A stretch of DNA of 24,453 nt from Pontiellaceae bacterium (GCA_016937035.1 JAFGWS010000098.1:1-24453); one strand, 5' to 3'; shown: positions 1 to 8,011, counted from the first letter of the stretch. A program made the numbers and translations. Notes: a model not told the origin generated them from the sequence alone.

Positions 1-31
1 AGTTATTAACAGCTAACAAAAAGCCTCTTGG

Positions 32-77
32 GTGGTACATTTTGATTCGACCGCAAGTGGTACATTTTAATCGACCG
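32..77. repeat. Two direct repeats, probable end of an IS21-family element
   Basis: Two near-identical units beginning gtggtacatttt and ending tcgaccg lie at 32-53 and 57-77, with a 25-base period. Multiple short terminal repeats of this sort are known at the ends of IS21-family elements. No istA or istB gene lies inside the window, but in-frame stops at 7-9 and 14-16 could be the end of an upstream transposition gene. A CA dinucleotide at 85-86, where IS21 elements usually terminate, would place the junction inside the following ATPase gene. The family assignment is inferred from repeat style only. Confidence 0.45.
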
Positions 78-1889
78 GTGAGAGCAATTGCCAATGCTAT
101 TGACCAAGGGGCCGACACAGTCAGTGTAAAGATATACATCGAATCTTTTGACAAGCCGGACACATTAAGAATTGTCATCAGCGATAACGGCTTCGGGTTT
201 ACAGATGAAAATTTTTCCAAATTCACCAAATTGCTAGAGGTAGAACAAGTAGACCATAAAGGGCTAGGTCGTCTTGTTTATTTGGCATATTTCGATGAAA
301 TTCATGTGACGAGCTGTTTCAATGGAGGGCGGTGTCGGCGGTTTTTATTTAGTGGCAACTTTGAGGGAAACAGCACGGTTTCGGATGCTGAAGAATTTTT
401 TCCCGGAGCAAAGCTGGAATTTACAAAGTTCTCAGGAGCCAAAATAAAAAGTTATGACTACCTCAAGCCGCCGTGTTTGAAGAAAGAGTTGATACGCCAC
501 TTTTTCCCACAACTGTTTGAGCGTAAGCATCAGGGGAAGGAGCTAACAATTGAAATTGAAGTTCAAACGGAGAACCCCAACAAGAAATATGACTTCTGTT
601 CGGAGAAAGAAGTTGTAACGCTAGATGACATTCCTGAGTTGGAGAAAAAGGGATTTGAAAGCAGTGAGCTGGATTGGTTTCAACAATTTGAGGTTCACTA
701 TAGCATTACCCATGAGCCAGCAACGCCAACAACGATAGTAACGGATATCTGTATCGACGGCAGAGCCATTCATTACGATCTCGTTTCTCAGGAGGCCTTG
801 CCCGGAGGGTTTAAGGCGATTTTTCTTTTCCGCTCGGAATATTTTGAGGGGAAAACAGATTCCTCTCGCCAGAAACTTAAACTGCCGGACGGAGTCAGTG
901 AGCGATCGTTAAAAAAGGTATTGCGCCAAGAGATCGCAGAAATAATTAACGAAAAGATACCTGAGCTAAAACAGTCGAATGAACGCAAGGCGGAAATGCT
1001 GGGAACAACCTTTCCTCATTTGAGCGGTTATTTTGAATCTAATGTGGTTGGGTTAATGCGTGAAGATGAGGTTTTGGAAGACGCACAAAAGAAATTTTTT
1101 GCCGACCAAAAAACGATTTTGGAATGCACAGAACTGAACGATTCCCAGTATGAAAAGGCTTTAGATATGTCTGCCCGAGCCTTAATGGAATACATCCTCT
1201 ACAGAACTCGTATTATTCAGAAACTTAAAACCATGACCCCCGCTAACAGTGAGGGGGAAATACATGATCTGATCGTTCCTCGTAAAAGAATCCTGAAGGC
1301 GGATACCTTTGTTCTGGATATCTACAACAATAATGTATGGATGCTCGATGATAAATACATGAGTTACAGCACTGTTCTTAGCGATGAGCAAATGTCCAAG
1401 GTAATTCATGAGATTGCATTGGATGATTTGGAAGATGAGAAGCGTCCCGACATTACCATTGTTTTCTCTGGCGATCCCAACACCGCCGATAAGGTTGATG
1501 TGGTGGTTGTGGAGCTAAAAAAACACGGTCTTCCTTTGGCAAAAAACGAAGAGGTTATTAGCCAGTTAAGACAACGTGCACGTAAGCTGCTGAAGTATTA
1601 CCCAGATAAAATCGAGCGCATCTGGTTTTATGGAATCACAGACATTGATGAGGAATTTAAGGTTTCCTTGCTGGAAGACGAATACAAGGAGCTCTTTTCG
1701 CATGGTAACATGTACTATAAATCCCAGCCCATTATTGTTGATGATCCCAAGAAACCATTCCCCGTGGACCTATATGTGTTAACCTATGACACGTTCATTA
1801 ATGATGCAGAAAGTCGAAACTCTACGTTCCTAAAAGTTCTTAAATCCAGCATTGAGAAGGCCAGCAAACAAGGGAGGCTGGAGGTGTAA
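42..1889 (+). CDS. GHKL-type ATPase with C-terminal PD-(D/E)XK-like domain, N-terminally truncated
   Basis: This is probably a nuclease-linked ATPase of a defence or accessory locus; its substrate is unknown. The N-terminus has a GHKL (Hsp90/MutL-type) ATP-binding fold: an N-box remnant NAIDQGA at residues 18-24, the DNGFGF motif at 48-53 and the KGLGRL lid motif at 73-78. Near residues 484-496 a hydrophobic strand leads into VVELKK, the E-x-K signature of PD-(D/E)XK nucleases. The TTG at 42 is only the first available start: the frame is open to the window edge, and the first dozen residues are encoded by the repeats at 32-77. The N-box glutamate expected four residues before the Asn is an Arg here, so the native 5' end was probably lost to an insertion and the product may be inactive. 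The gene is AT-richer than the rest of the window. Its TAA overlaps the next ATG (TAATG). Confidence 0.6.
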   Translation: MIRPQVVHFNRPVRAIANAIDQGADTVSVKIYIESFDKPDTLRIVISDNGFGFTDENFSKFTKLLEVEQVDHKGLGRLVYLAYFDEIHVTSCFNGGRCRRFLFSGNFEGNSTVSDAEEFFPGAKLEFTKFSGAKIKSYDYLKPPCLKKELIRHFFPQLFERKHQGKELTIEIEVQTENPNKKYDFCSEKEVVTLDDIPELEKKGFESSELDWFQQFEVHYSITHEPATPTTIVTDICIDGRAIHYDLVSQEALPGGFKAIFLFRSEYFEGKTDSSRQKLKLPDGVSERSLKKVLRQEIAEIINEKIPELKQSNERKAEMLGTTFPHLSGYFESNVVGLMREDEVLEDAQKKFFADQKTILECTELNDSQYEKALDMSARALMEYILYRTRIIQKLKTMTPANSEGEIHDLIVPRKRILKADTFVLDIYNNNVWMLDDKYMSYSTVLSDEQMSKVIHEIALDDLEDEKRPDITIVFSGDPNTADKVDVVVVELKKHGLPLAKNEEVISQLRQRARKLLKYYPDKIERIWFYGITDIDEEFKVSLLEDEYKELFSHGNMYYKSQPIIVDDPKKPFPVDLYVLTYDTFINDAESRNSTFLKVLKSSIEKASKQGRLEV

Positions 1890-2113
1890 TGAAAACCCAC
1901 ACAGAAGAGGGGCTGCCGAAGGTGTCGGTTCCGTAATCTAGTAATCGCTGCTCCAGATCTGCTTCTGTAGCGGCGATTTTTTCCAGCGCACTCCAAAACG
2001 AGATCCTTCCCCCGGACCCCTATCCAGAACTGTCGGAGCCAAAAACTCGTCCTGCATTGCCATTGAAAGAGGATGAGAAACGGCTACTATTCTCCGCGGA
2101 GGTAACGTTATGA
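1889..2113 (+). pseudogene. Small reading frame interrupted by one in-frame TAA
   Basis: An ATG at 1889 overlaps the stop of the ATPase gene (TAATG). Its frame runs to a TGA at 2111-2113 that overlaps the ATG of the antitoxin gene (ATGA). The whole 74-codon frame is open except for one TAA at 1934-1936, codon 16. After that stop the frame reads like normal protein, with acidic and proline-rich stretches such as ILPPDPYPELSEP and LKEDEKRLL. Two exact translational-coupling junctions at its ends suggest it was once a coding gene, now broken by a nonsense mutation. A 15-residue peptide or a sequencing error at the TAA are alternatives. No family is recognised. Confidence 0.4.
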
Positions 2114-2340
2114 CTGTACTGGCTGAAAAAATTTATGGGGAAGCATTAGATCTGCCTTCTGATGAGCGGCTAGGGCTTATCGATAAGCTGTTGGAAAGCC
2201 TTTCTCCCACAACACAGTCGATTCAGGACGCGTGGATTGCCGAAGCCGAAAAACGGCTGGCGGAATATCGGACGGGAGAGGTTTCGTCCATTTCCGGCGA
2301 AGAGGTTTTTCAGAAAATCCACGACCGGCTGAATAAATGA
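2110..2340 (+). CDS. Type II antitoxin, TIGR02574 / Unstab_antitox family
   Basis: This 76-residue protein resembles the putative addiction-module antitoxins of PF09720/TIGR02574. Family features visible are the LPSDERLGLIDKLLESL segment at residues 15-31, an acidic helix containing W42 and the run EAEKRLAEYRTGEV (about 45-58), and the closing SGEEVF segment. Such proteins neutralise the RelE/ParE-type toxin encoded next to them and commonly repress their own operon. The stop TGA overlaps the ATG of the toxin gene (ATGA), as expected for a coupled antitoxin-toxin pair. The start also overlaps the stop of the preceding broken frame. The ATG is preceded by GCGGAGGTAACGTT, a good ribosome binding site, so the pair can be translated independently. 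Confidence 0.85.
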   Translation: MTVLAEKIYGEALDLPSDERLGLIDKLLESLSPTTQSIQDAWIAEAEKRLAEYRTGEVSSISGEEVFQKIHDRLNK

Positions 2341-2633
2341 CCTATCGTTTCCTTCCCAAAGCGGAGAACGACCTGAATGATGCAGTAGAGTATTATGAAC
2401 GCTGCCAAAAGGGCCTCGGCTCGGATTTTCTGATTGAAGCCCACAAGACCATTGAACGTATTCTTCAATACCCGAACAGCTGGACTGAAATATCCCCACG
2501 TTGTCGTCGGTGCCTGACCAATCGTTTCCCGTACGAAATTATCTACAGCATTGAAGAGAACACAATTCTCGTCCTTGCGATTGCCAGCCTGCACCGTCAC
2601 CCGGATTTTTGGAAAACCCGTAGACCAAGTTGA
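2337..2633 (+). CDS. RelE/ParE-superfamily toxin
   Basis: This 98-residue toxin matches the RelE/ParE fold. It opens with MTYRFLPKAENDLNDAVEYY, the typical first strand and helix, followed by a helix around FLIEAHKTIERI, then RFPYEIIYSIEENTILVLAIASLHRHPDFW, the strands that end with the conserved HxxRxPxFW-like motif (here HRHPDFW). Family members either cleave ribosome-bound mRNA (RelE) or inhibit gyrase (ParE); the sequence alone does not say which. Length is normal and the ORF looks intact. It overlaps the antitoxin gene by 4 bases. The pair may be part of an accessory region together with the upstream ATPase. Confidence 0.85.
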   Translation: MTYRFLPKAENDLNDAVEYYERCQKGLGSDFLIEAHKTIERILQYPNSWTEISPRCRRCLTNRFPYEIIYSIEENTILVLAIASLHRHPDFWKTRRPS

Positions 2634-2855
2634 CTTGTCGTATGTTTCAGGAAAAGGGCGCGTAATTTTGTTCTGCAACCCGTCAACACACGCGGATGGC
2701 CAAACTCCGGATACGGGAAATACGGTTTATCGATCAGACGCATTAATACAATAATCTGCGTAGAACCTTGAATCGCGAGCCAATCTGTATTTCCATGGAG
2801 TCAGCGGTTGGTTTTTCGGGTTGGGAGGCCGGCCTGTGTTTTATCTGGAGAGATG

Positions 2856-4100
2856 ATGAGATTACCTTTTTCGCTGTTTTTGGCGTTCAAATATCTGAAG
2901 CCGAAGCGTTCGTGCGTTTCGGTGGTTACTCTGATTTCGATGTTGGGGGTGACGATCGGTGTGGCGGTGCTGATCGTCGTGCTTTCGGTAATGAATGGAT
3001 TCGACGATGTGTGGCGCGATAAAATTCTGAAATTCAATACGCATATCAGTATCGAATCGAAGTACGGACAGGTGATTGCTTATCCGGATTCCATTCTCGA
3101 AGAGGCAGCCAAGGTGGAAGGCGTTAAGGGCGTTGCGCCCTGTCTGACGGGCGTGGCGATGCTGCAGACGGAGGAGTACTCGGTGGTGGCGCAGTTGCGC
3201 GGAGTGGACTCTGCGTATGAGCAATCGGTGAGTCCGGTTCCGGAGTGTATGAAGCAGGGCGAGTATTCACTGGAAGAAGAGGAGATTGTGATCGGCGATA
3301 AGCTGGCGTACAAACTGAATGTGCACGTGGGCGATGTGCTGACGGTATATGCGCCGCAAAGTCTGGTGGGGGATGATGAGTTCAGGCTTCCGCTGGATTT
3401 GACCGTTTCCGGTATATATTCCGTCGATATGTATGATTTTGACAGTCAGGTGGTCTTTACCTCGCTGGAGACGGCGCAATCTCTTTTTGTGGTGGAGCAG
3501 GGCGTTCATTCGGTGCAGGTGATGCTGGAGGATGAATATACAACTTCGGACAAAACGCTCGAGGTCGCGGAGCGGTTGAAGGGCGTGATTTCTCCTGCGT
3601 TTGTTCCCTGGACCTGGATGGAGAAGAACGGGTCGTTGTTTGCCGTGCTGCATGTGGAAAAAAATATGATGTTTTTCCTGCTGGCGTTCGTGGCCATTGT
3701 GGCGGCCTTCAGTATTACCAATACCCTGATTACGCTGACGGTTCAGAAGACGCGGGAGATCGGTCTGCTGAAGTCGCTGGGCTTCGGCAACGGCGGCATT
3801 ACGGGCATCTTTTTCTGGATGGGGTTAATTCAGGGGGCGCTCGGTGATGCGTTGGGGGTGGGAATTGCGATGCTGGTGCTGAAATATCGCAATAACATTC
3901 TGCAGATGATGTCGAGCAGGTTTAATCTGGAGTTGCTCCCCCCGGAATATTATCAGCTCAGCCAGCTGCCGTCGCATATATCGGGGGCGGATGTGGGGAT
4001 TGTCTGCGGGTTGGTGCTGGTGTTCTGTACGCTCTCGGGTTTGGTTCCGGCGATGCTTGCCACGCGGATGGAGCCGGTTGATGCATTGAGGTATGAATGA
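2856..4100 (+). CDS. LolC/LolE-type ABC transporter permease
   Basis: This is an inner-membrane permease of the lipoprotein-releasing (LolCE) / MacB-FtsX family, 414 residues. The N-terminus MRLPFSLFLAFKYL followed by a long hydrophobic TM1 (about 20-45) ending VMNGFDDVW is typical of LolC/E. A periplasmic domain of about 220 residues follows, then three C-terminal membrane segments around residues 270-400 containing TREIGLLKSLGF, and a closing EPVDALRYE. The start at 2856 is preferred because GGAG at 2847-2850 is 5 bases away; the adjacent ATG at 2853 would be only 2 bases away. No LolD ATPase or second permease is nearby, so the partner must be elsewhere or this works as a homodimer. It overlaps the next gene by 4 bases and probably starts the long plus-strand operon. 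Confidence 0.85.
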   Translation: MRLPFSLFLAFKYLKPKRSCVSVVTLISMLGVTIGVAVLIVVLSVMNGFDDVWRDKILKFNTHISIESKYGQVIAYPDSILEEAAKVEGVKGVAPCLTGVAMLQTEEYSVVAQLRGVDSAYEQSVSPVPECMKQGEYSLEEEEIVIGDKLAYKLNVHVGDVLTVYAPQSLVGDDEFRLPLDLTVSGIYSVDMYDFDSQVVFTSLETAQSLFVVEQGVHSVQVMLEDEYTTSDKTLEVAERLKGVISPAFVPWTWMEKNGSLFAVLHVEKNMMFFLLAFVAIVAAFSITNTLITLTVQKTREIGLLKSLGFGNGGITGIFFWMGLIQGALGDALGVGIAMLVLKYRNNILQMMSSRFNLELLPPEYYQLSQLPSHISGADVGIVCGLVLVFCTLSGLVPAMLATRMEPVDALRYE

Positions 4101-5380
4101 GGCGGTTTTGGGTCAGTCTGATTTTGCTGAGTGCGGCGGCGAAGGCGTCGGCCGATCTGCTCGCGCCGTTTTATGAAGCGGTCGAGGCCAACGGCGTCCG
4201 CATGAGCGCGGTGCGTCCGTTTTATTCGAGCGTGGAGACCGACGAACGCTGGGAGAAGGATTATCTCTGGCCGCTTTATGTGCGCAAAGGATTTAAGGAC
4301 GAGACGTATGCGCGCTTCTTCGCGCTGGGATGGCATAACGATTTTTCGTCCGGCGAGGGCCGTGAGCGGACGTGGGTGCTGCCGATTTATTTCCAGGGTC
4401 GCGCGGCGGACGGAGAAAACTATTTTGGACTGTTTCCGCTGGGTGGACATCTGCGCGATTTTCTGGGGCGCGACCGTATCGATTTCGCGTTGTTTCCCCT
4501 GTGGGCGCGGTCGCAGGTGAATGAAGTGAAGACCACGTCGGTGCTGTGGCCGATCTATTCGCGAACGCAGGGCGACGGCGTGGATCGCTTTCGGGTGTGG
4601 CCGTTTTACGGCGAGAGCACGTTGGAAGGATCGTACCAGAAAAAGTTTGTCCTGTGGCCGATCTACAGTTCGGTCGCATATACGAATCCGGGCAATCCCG
4701 GCGGCGGCTTTATTCTCTTTCCGCTTTATGGACATGTGCAGACGGAGAAAGGCGATAATCATTGGGTTCTTCCGCCGTTTTTCCGGTTTGCTGAAGGCGG
4801 CGGCCAACGCATTATCAATGCGCCTTGGCCGTTTATTCAGCTGAGCGATGGCCGTGTCTATAAACGCTATGTCTGGCCGCTCTATGGGAAAAAACAGGCG
4901 GGCTCAACTACGCGGCAGTTCTGGCTTTGGCCGGTGATCTGGGACAGCAAAACAGCATCGGACGATCGTACGCAGGAACGCTTCAATGTGATGCCGTTTT
5001 TTTACAGCGAAAAGGAAGTGCTGACGCAGGAAGTCGGCACGGCGGAGGTCGGTGAGGCGGTTTCAAATTATTGGAAAATCTGGCCGCTGATGAGTTGGGA
5101 TCGACGGGAGGAATCTTCCCGTTTTCGTCTGTTGGATTTGTGGCCGATGCGCGAGACCGACGGCGTGGAGCGCAACTGGGCTCCGCTCTGGACCCTGTAC
5201 CGTCGATTGGAAAATGACGGCGGTGTGCAGCATCGACTGTTGTGGGGTATCTACGAGCAGGAGAAGAGTGACGGTACTTCTGAATGGTCCTTGCTCAAAG
5301 GACTGGTAAAATATAAGAAGACTGAACGCGGAAGTAGTTTCCGTCTGTTGTTTATTCGATTTGGAAATGCGGAGAAGTAG
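4097..5380 (+). CDS. Exported protein made of LWPxY-type repeats, function unknown
   Basis: The 427-residue product has a signal peptide (MRRFWVSLILLSAAAKASA) and then about 16 copies of a short aromatic motif, W/F-P-[LIF]-Y. Examples are LWPLY near residue 59, LWPIY near 152 and 188, WPFYG near 169, LFPLYG near 209, WPLYG near 261, IWPL near 330 and LWPM near 350. Successive Pro positions are mostly 15-22 residues apart, suggesting a regular beta structure such as a propeller or barrel. Linkers are charged and Gly-rich. I do not recognise an assigned function. It overlaps the Lol-type permease by 4 bases and lies 26 bases before mlaE, so an outer-envelope role is a reasonable guess. The protein may be periplasmic or outer-membrane. 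Confidence 0.75.
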   Translation: MRRFWVSLILLSAAAKASADLLAPFYEAVEANGVRMSAVRPFYSSVETDERWEKDYLWPLYVRKGFKDETYARFFALGWHNDFSSGEGRERTWVLPIYFQGRAADGENYFGLFPLGGHLRDFLGRDRIDFALFPLWARSQVNEVKTTSVLWPIYSRTQGDGVDRFRVWPFYGESTLEGSYQKKFVLWPIYSSVAYTNPGNPGGGFILFPLYGHVQTEKGDNHWVLPPFFRFAEGGGQRIINAPWPFIQLSDGRVYKRYVWPLYGKKQAGSTTRQFWLWPVIWDSKTASDDRTQERFNVMPFFYSEKEVLTQEVGTAEVGEAVSNYWKIWPLMSWDRREESSRFRLLDLWPMRETDGVERNWAPLWTLYRRLENDGGVQHRLLWGIYEQEKSDGTSEWSLLKGLVKYKKTERGSSFRLLFIRFGNAEK

Positions 5381-5406
5381 GTATTAGTAAGCTTGTCATA
5401 GATTAT

Positions 5407-6195
5407 ATGGGCCTTCCGGTTCGCTCCGCCCGGCGGACCGGCGAACGGGTGATTCAGCTGCTGCAAAACATCGGCCATGCCGTGATTATGCTGATGGAGG
5501 CGGCATGGTTTTCCCGTCTGGCTTTCGGTCGGCGCAGCCGGCGTGAAACCATGGCGCAGATGTATGTGACCGGAATCAAGAGCCTGCCGGTGATTACGGT
5601 CGTGGCGCTCTTTATCGGGATGATTCTTGCGTTACAAACCGGACTTGAACTTCAGCGCTACGGACAGGAACAGTATATCGGCTCTGCGGTAGCCGTGGTG
5701 ATGATTCGTGAAATGGGCCCTTTTATGAGCGCCTTGATTATTGCGGCGAGCGTCGGTTCCGCCATTGCGGCGCAGATTGGGACGATGGTGGTTTCGGAGG
5801 AGGTGGCTGCGCTGGAAGTGATGAGTATTAATCCCAACCGTTTTCTGGTGATGCCGCGCTTGGTGGCGCTGGTGATTATGATGCCGCTGCTCGCGGTTTA
5901 TACCAACATTCTCGGTATTCTCGGCGGTGCGGTGGTGGGCACTACGCAGCTGGACGTTTCGTTTCGGGCCTACATGGATAATGCGCTTGAGATCGCGCAT
6001 AATAAAGATCTGTATGTGGGGCTCTTTAAGGCGCTTATTTTCGGGATCATTATTGCCACGGTAGCTTGTCATCAGGGCTTTATGACGACGGAAGGCGCGG
6101 TGGGGGTCGGACGTTCAACACGCCGAGCTGTGGTGGTTTCGTTCCTGGTTATCCTGGTGGTCGGCTACATGATTACGAGGTTGTTTTACGTATGA
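5407..6195 (+). CDS. mlaE: MlaE-family phospholipid ABC transporter permease
   Basis: This is the inner-membrane permease of an MlaFEDB-type system that moves phospholipids between inner and outer membrane. The 262-residue length is normal. Visible family features are the amphipathic N-terminus, a first membrane segment with FIGMILALQTGLEL, the highly conserved REMGPFMSALIIAASVGSAIAAQIGTM-like region (split here at about residues 101-128) and EEVAALEVMSINPNRFLVMPR, the coupling helix facing the ATPase. The ATG at 5407 has no clear Shine-Dalgarno; translation may depend on coupling to the upstream gene, or a downstream GTG could be used. It overlaps mlaF by 4 bases (ATGA). No mlaC, mlaB or mlaA is seen in the window. 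Confidence 0.9.
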   Translation: MGLPVRSARRTGERVIQLLQNIGHAVIMLMEAAWFSRLAFGRRSRRETMAQMYVTGIKSLPVITVVALFIGMILALQTGLELQRYGQEQYIGSAVAVVMIREMGPFMSALIIAASVGSAIAAQIGTMVVSEEVAALEVMSINPNRFLVMPRLVALVIMMPLLAVYTNILGILGGAVVGTTQLDVSFRAYMDNALEIAHNKDLYVGLFKALIFGIIIATVACHQGFMTTEGAVGVGRSTRRAVVVSFLVILVVGYMITRLFYV

Positions 6196-6956
6196 TCCGG
6201 TTTGAAAATGTAACGAAAAAGCTGAGCCGTAAAACCGTGCTCGACCAGATCAATTTTGAGGTCGCTGAGGGGGAAACCTTTGTGATTGTCGGTCTTTCCG
6301 GTGCAGGGAAGAGCGTGACGCTGAAGCATATGATCCGGTTGATGCGCCCCGATTCGGGCGGTATTTTTGTCGATGGCGAGGACATTGTTTCAATGAACCG
6401 CAGCGATCTGCAGCGGGTGCGCGAAAAGTTCGGCGTTCTGTTTCAGGGCGCTGCGCTGCTGCAGTGGATGACGGTTCGTGAAAATGTGGCGCTTCCGCTG
6501 CGGGAGCACACAAAGCTGTCGGATGCGGAGATTATGAAGCAGGTGGATGAAAAGCTCAATCTGCTCCATCTGGGGGACGCCGGAGATAAGTTCCCCTCCG
6601 ATATTTCAGGCGGGATGCAGAAGCGCGTTGGACTGGCCCGCGCGATTATTCTGAATCCGCAGATTGTCCTTTATGATGAGCCGACTTCGGGGTTGGATCC
6701 GGTTACTTCGCGGCGGATTGATGAGGTGATGGTGGATATGCGCGAGCGGCTGGGCATTACCAGCGTGGTGGTGACGCATGATCTGCACAGCGCACTGGCG
6801 ATCGGATCGCGCATCATGATGCTCCACGAGGGGCGGATTGTCGAAAATGCGCCGCCGGCGGAATTTATTAAATCGAAGAATGCGACGGTTCAGAGTTTTC
6901 TTGAGTCGCAGTATATTACTAAAAAAGGCAAATGGGAAGAGTTGATCTATGGATAA
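6192..6956 (+). CDS. mlaF: MlaF-family phospholipid ABC transporter ATPase
   Basis: This 254-residue ABC ATPase energises the MlaE permease. Walker A is GLSGAGKS at residues 34-41, the Q-loop is in GVLFQGAAL, the signature is SGGMQKRVGLARA, Walker B and its glutamate are in IVLYDEPTSGLDP, and the H-loop is in VVTHDL. FQGAALLQWMTVRENVALPL is typical of the MlaF/Ttg2A subgroup. The start at 6192 overlaps the mlaE stop; a longer upstream reading would run back through mlaE and is not needed. The stop overlaps the mlaD start by 8 bases. The order E-F-D differs from the usual proteobacterial F-E-D order but is common outside that group. Confidence 0.92.
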   Translation: MIRFENVTKKLSRKTVLDQINFEVAEGETFVIVGLSGAGKSVTLKHMIRLMRPDSGGIFVDGEDIVSMNRSDLQRVREKFGVLFQGAALLQWMTVRENVALPLREHTKLSDAEIMKQVDEKLNLLHLGDAGDKFPSDISGGMQKRVGLARAIILNPQIVLYDEPTSGLDPVTSRRIDEVMVDMRERLGITSVVVTHDLHSALAIGSRIMMLHEGRIVENAPPAEFIKSKNATVQSFLESQYITKKGKWEELIYG

Positions 6957-7980
6957 GTTTAGACGCGAAATTTCCGTTGAAATATTGGTGGGGCTGTTTG
7001 TTTTTTCCGTGCTGATTGCGCTGGGGATTTTCACCATTGTGCTGAGTCGGGATGGATTTATGAAAAAATCCTATACCTATGAGATTCTTTTCCCGGAAGT
7101 CGGCGGCTTGAGCGAGGGGGATAATGTTTTTCTTCGCGGCCTGAATATCGGTCGTGTCAGCCAGACGACGCTGAATAACGGCGATGTGTCGGTCTTTGTT
7201 TCTCTGAATGAGCCGCTTACGTTGCGCGAAGGCTATCGAATTGAAGTGGCCAATTCGTCGCTGCTCGGCGGTAAGGTGCTGAAAATCTTTGAAGGTCCGA
7301 AAGAGGCTCCGAACATTGAAGCAGGAACCGAGATTCGGGGTAAACTTCCAGTGGATGTGCTGGATCAATTGGGGACGGCCGTGAGCGCGCTGCAGGCGAT
7401 GATCGATAACGTGAACGCCGAACAGGGGACGTTGGGCAAACTGCTCAACGACGATGAGATTTATAATAATCTGCTCGCGGTCACCGATGACCTGAGGGTG
7501 CTGAGCAATCGGCTTGAAAAAGGCGAAGGTACGATCGGTAAGCTGCTGAAGGATGATGCGGTGTATAATGATTTGGAAACCTTGCTGGCGAATGCGAGTA
7601 CGATCAGTGATCGGCTGGTTAAAGGCGAAGGCGCACTGGGTAAATTGTTGTCTGAGGAGGAAGTGTACGACGACCTTAAGCAACTGATGGCGAATGTGCG
7701 CGAAGTCAGCGATCGGCTGGCGGCCGGAGAGGGTGCGCTGGGTAAACTGCTGGCAGAAGATTCGACGATGTCTGCCGATCTGGAAAAGACCATGGCTTCG
7801 CTGCGGAGTATTACCGAGTCGGTTGACGAGGGCGAAGGCACTCTCGGTAAACTGGTAAAGGATGAGGCGCTTTATGATGAGGCCAAACGCTTGGTTCAAG
7901 AGGTTCGTGCGGCGGTGGATGATATGCGGGAAGCGTCACCGATCTCTACCTTCAGCAGCGTGTTGTTCGGCGCATTTTAA
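6949..7980 (+). CDS. mlaD: MCE-domain (MlaD-like) protein with five 34-residue repeats
   Basis: This is the substrate-binding component of the Mla-type transporter, anchored in the inner membrane by one helix at residues 12-33. The MCE domain covers about 42-118 (VGGLSEGDNVFLRGLNIGRV and the closing SSLLGGKVLKI). The C-terminal half holds five copies of G-E-G-[TA]-[IL]-G-K-L-[LV] followed by an acidic DxxxY segment; the third residue of each copy lies at 160, 194, 228, 262 and 296, an exact 34-residue period. Such helical repeats in MCE proteins probably form an elongated periplasmic stalk or tunnel. The chain ends STFSSVLFGAF with a terminal Phe. At 343 residues it is longer than E. coli MlaD (about 180). 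It overlaps mlaF by 8 bases. Confidence 0.88.
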   Translation: MDKFRREISVEILVGLFVFSVLIALGIFTIVLSRDGFMKKSYTYEILFPEVGGLSEGDNVFLRGLNIGRVSQTTLNNGDVSVFVSLNEPLTLREGYRIEVANSSLLGGKVLKIFEGPKEAPNIEAGTEIRGKLPVDVLDQLGTAVSALQAMIDNVNAEQGTLGKLLNDDEIYNNLLAVTDDLRVLSNRLEKGEGTIGKLLKDDAVYNDLETLLANASTISDRLVKGEGALGKLLSEEEVYDDLKQLMANVREVSDRLAAGEGALGKLLAEDSTMSADLEKTMASLRSITESVDEGEGTLGKLVKDEALYDEAKRLVQEVRAAVDDMREASPISTFSSVLFGAF

Positions 7981-8011
7981 CGACCTGAATTATAAAAAGG
8001 CGAGGTGCGGG

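Noticed and set aside
2634..2855. Possible promoter (TACAAT at 2747-2752) before the Lol-type permease
   Set aside because: The -10 is good but no acceptable -35 lies 16-18 bases upstream, so I did not list it.
3953..4807. A 284-codon minus-strand open frame
   Set aside because: It covers the end of the Lol-type permease and the start of the repeat protein in antisense; the product is basic and without motifs.
6919..7899. A 326-codon minus-strand open frame with apparent repeats
   Set aside because: The repeats are only the mirror of the 34-residue repeats of the MCE gene on the other strand.
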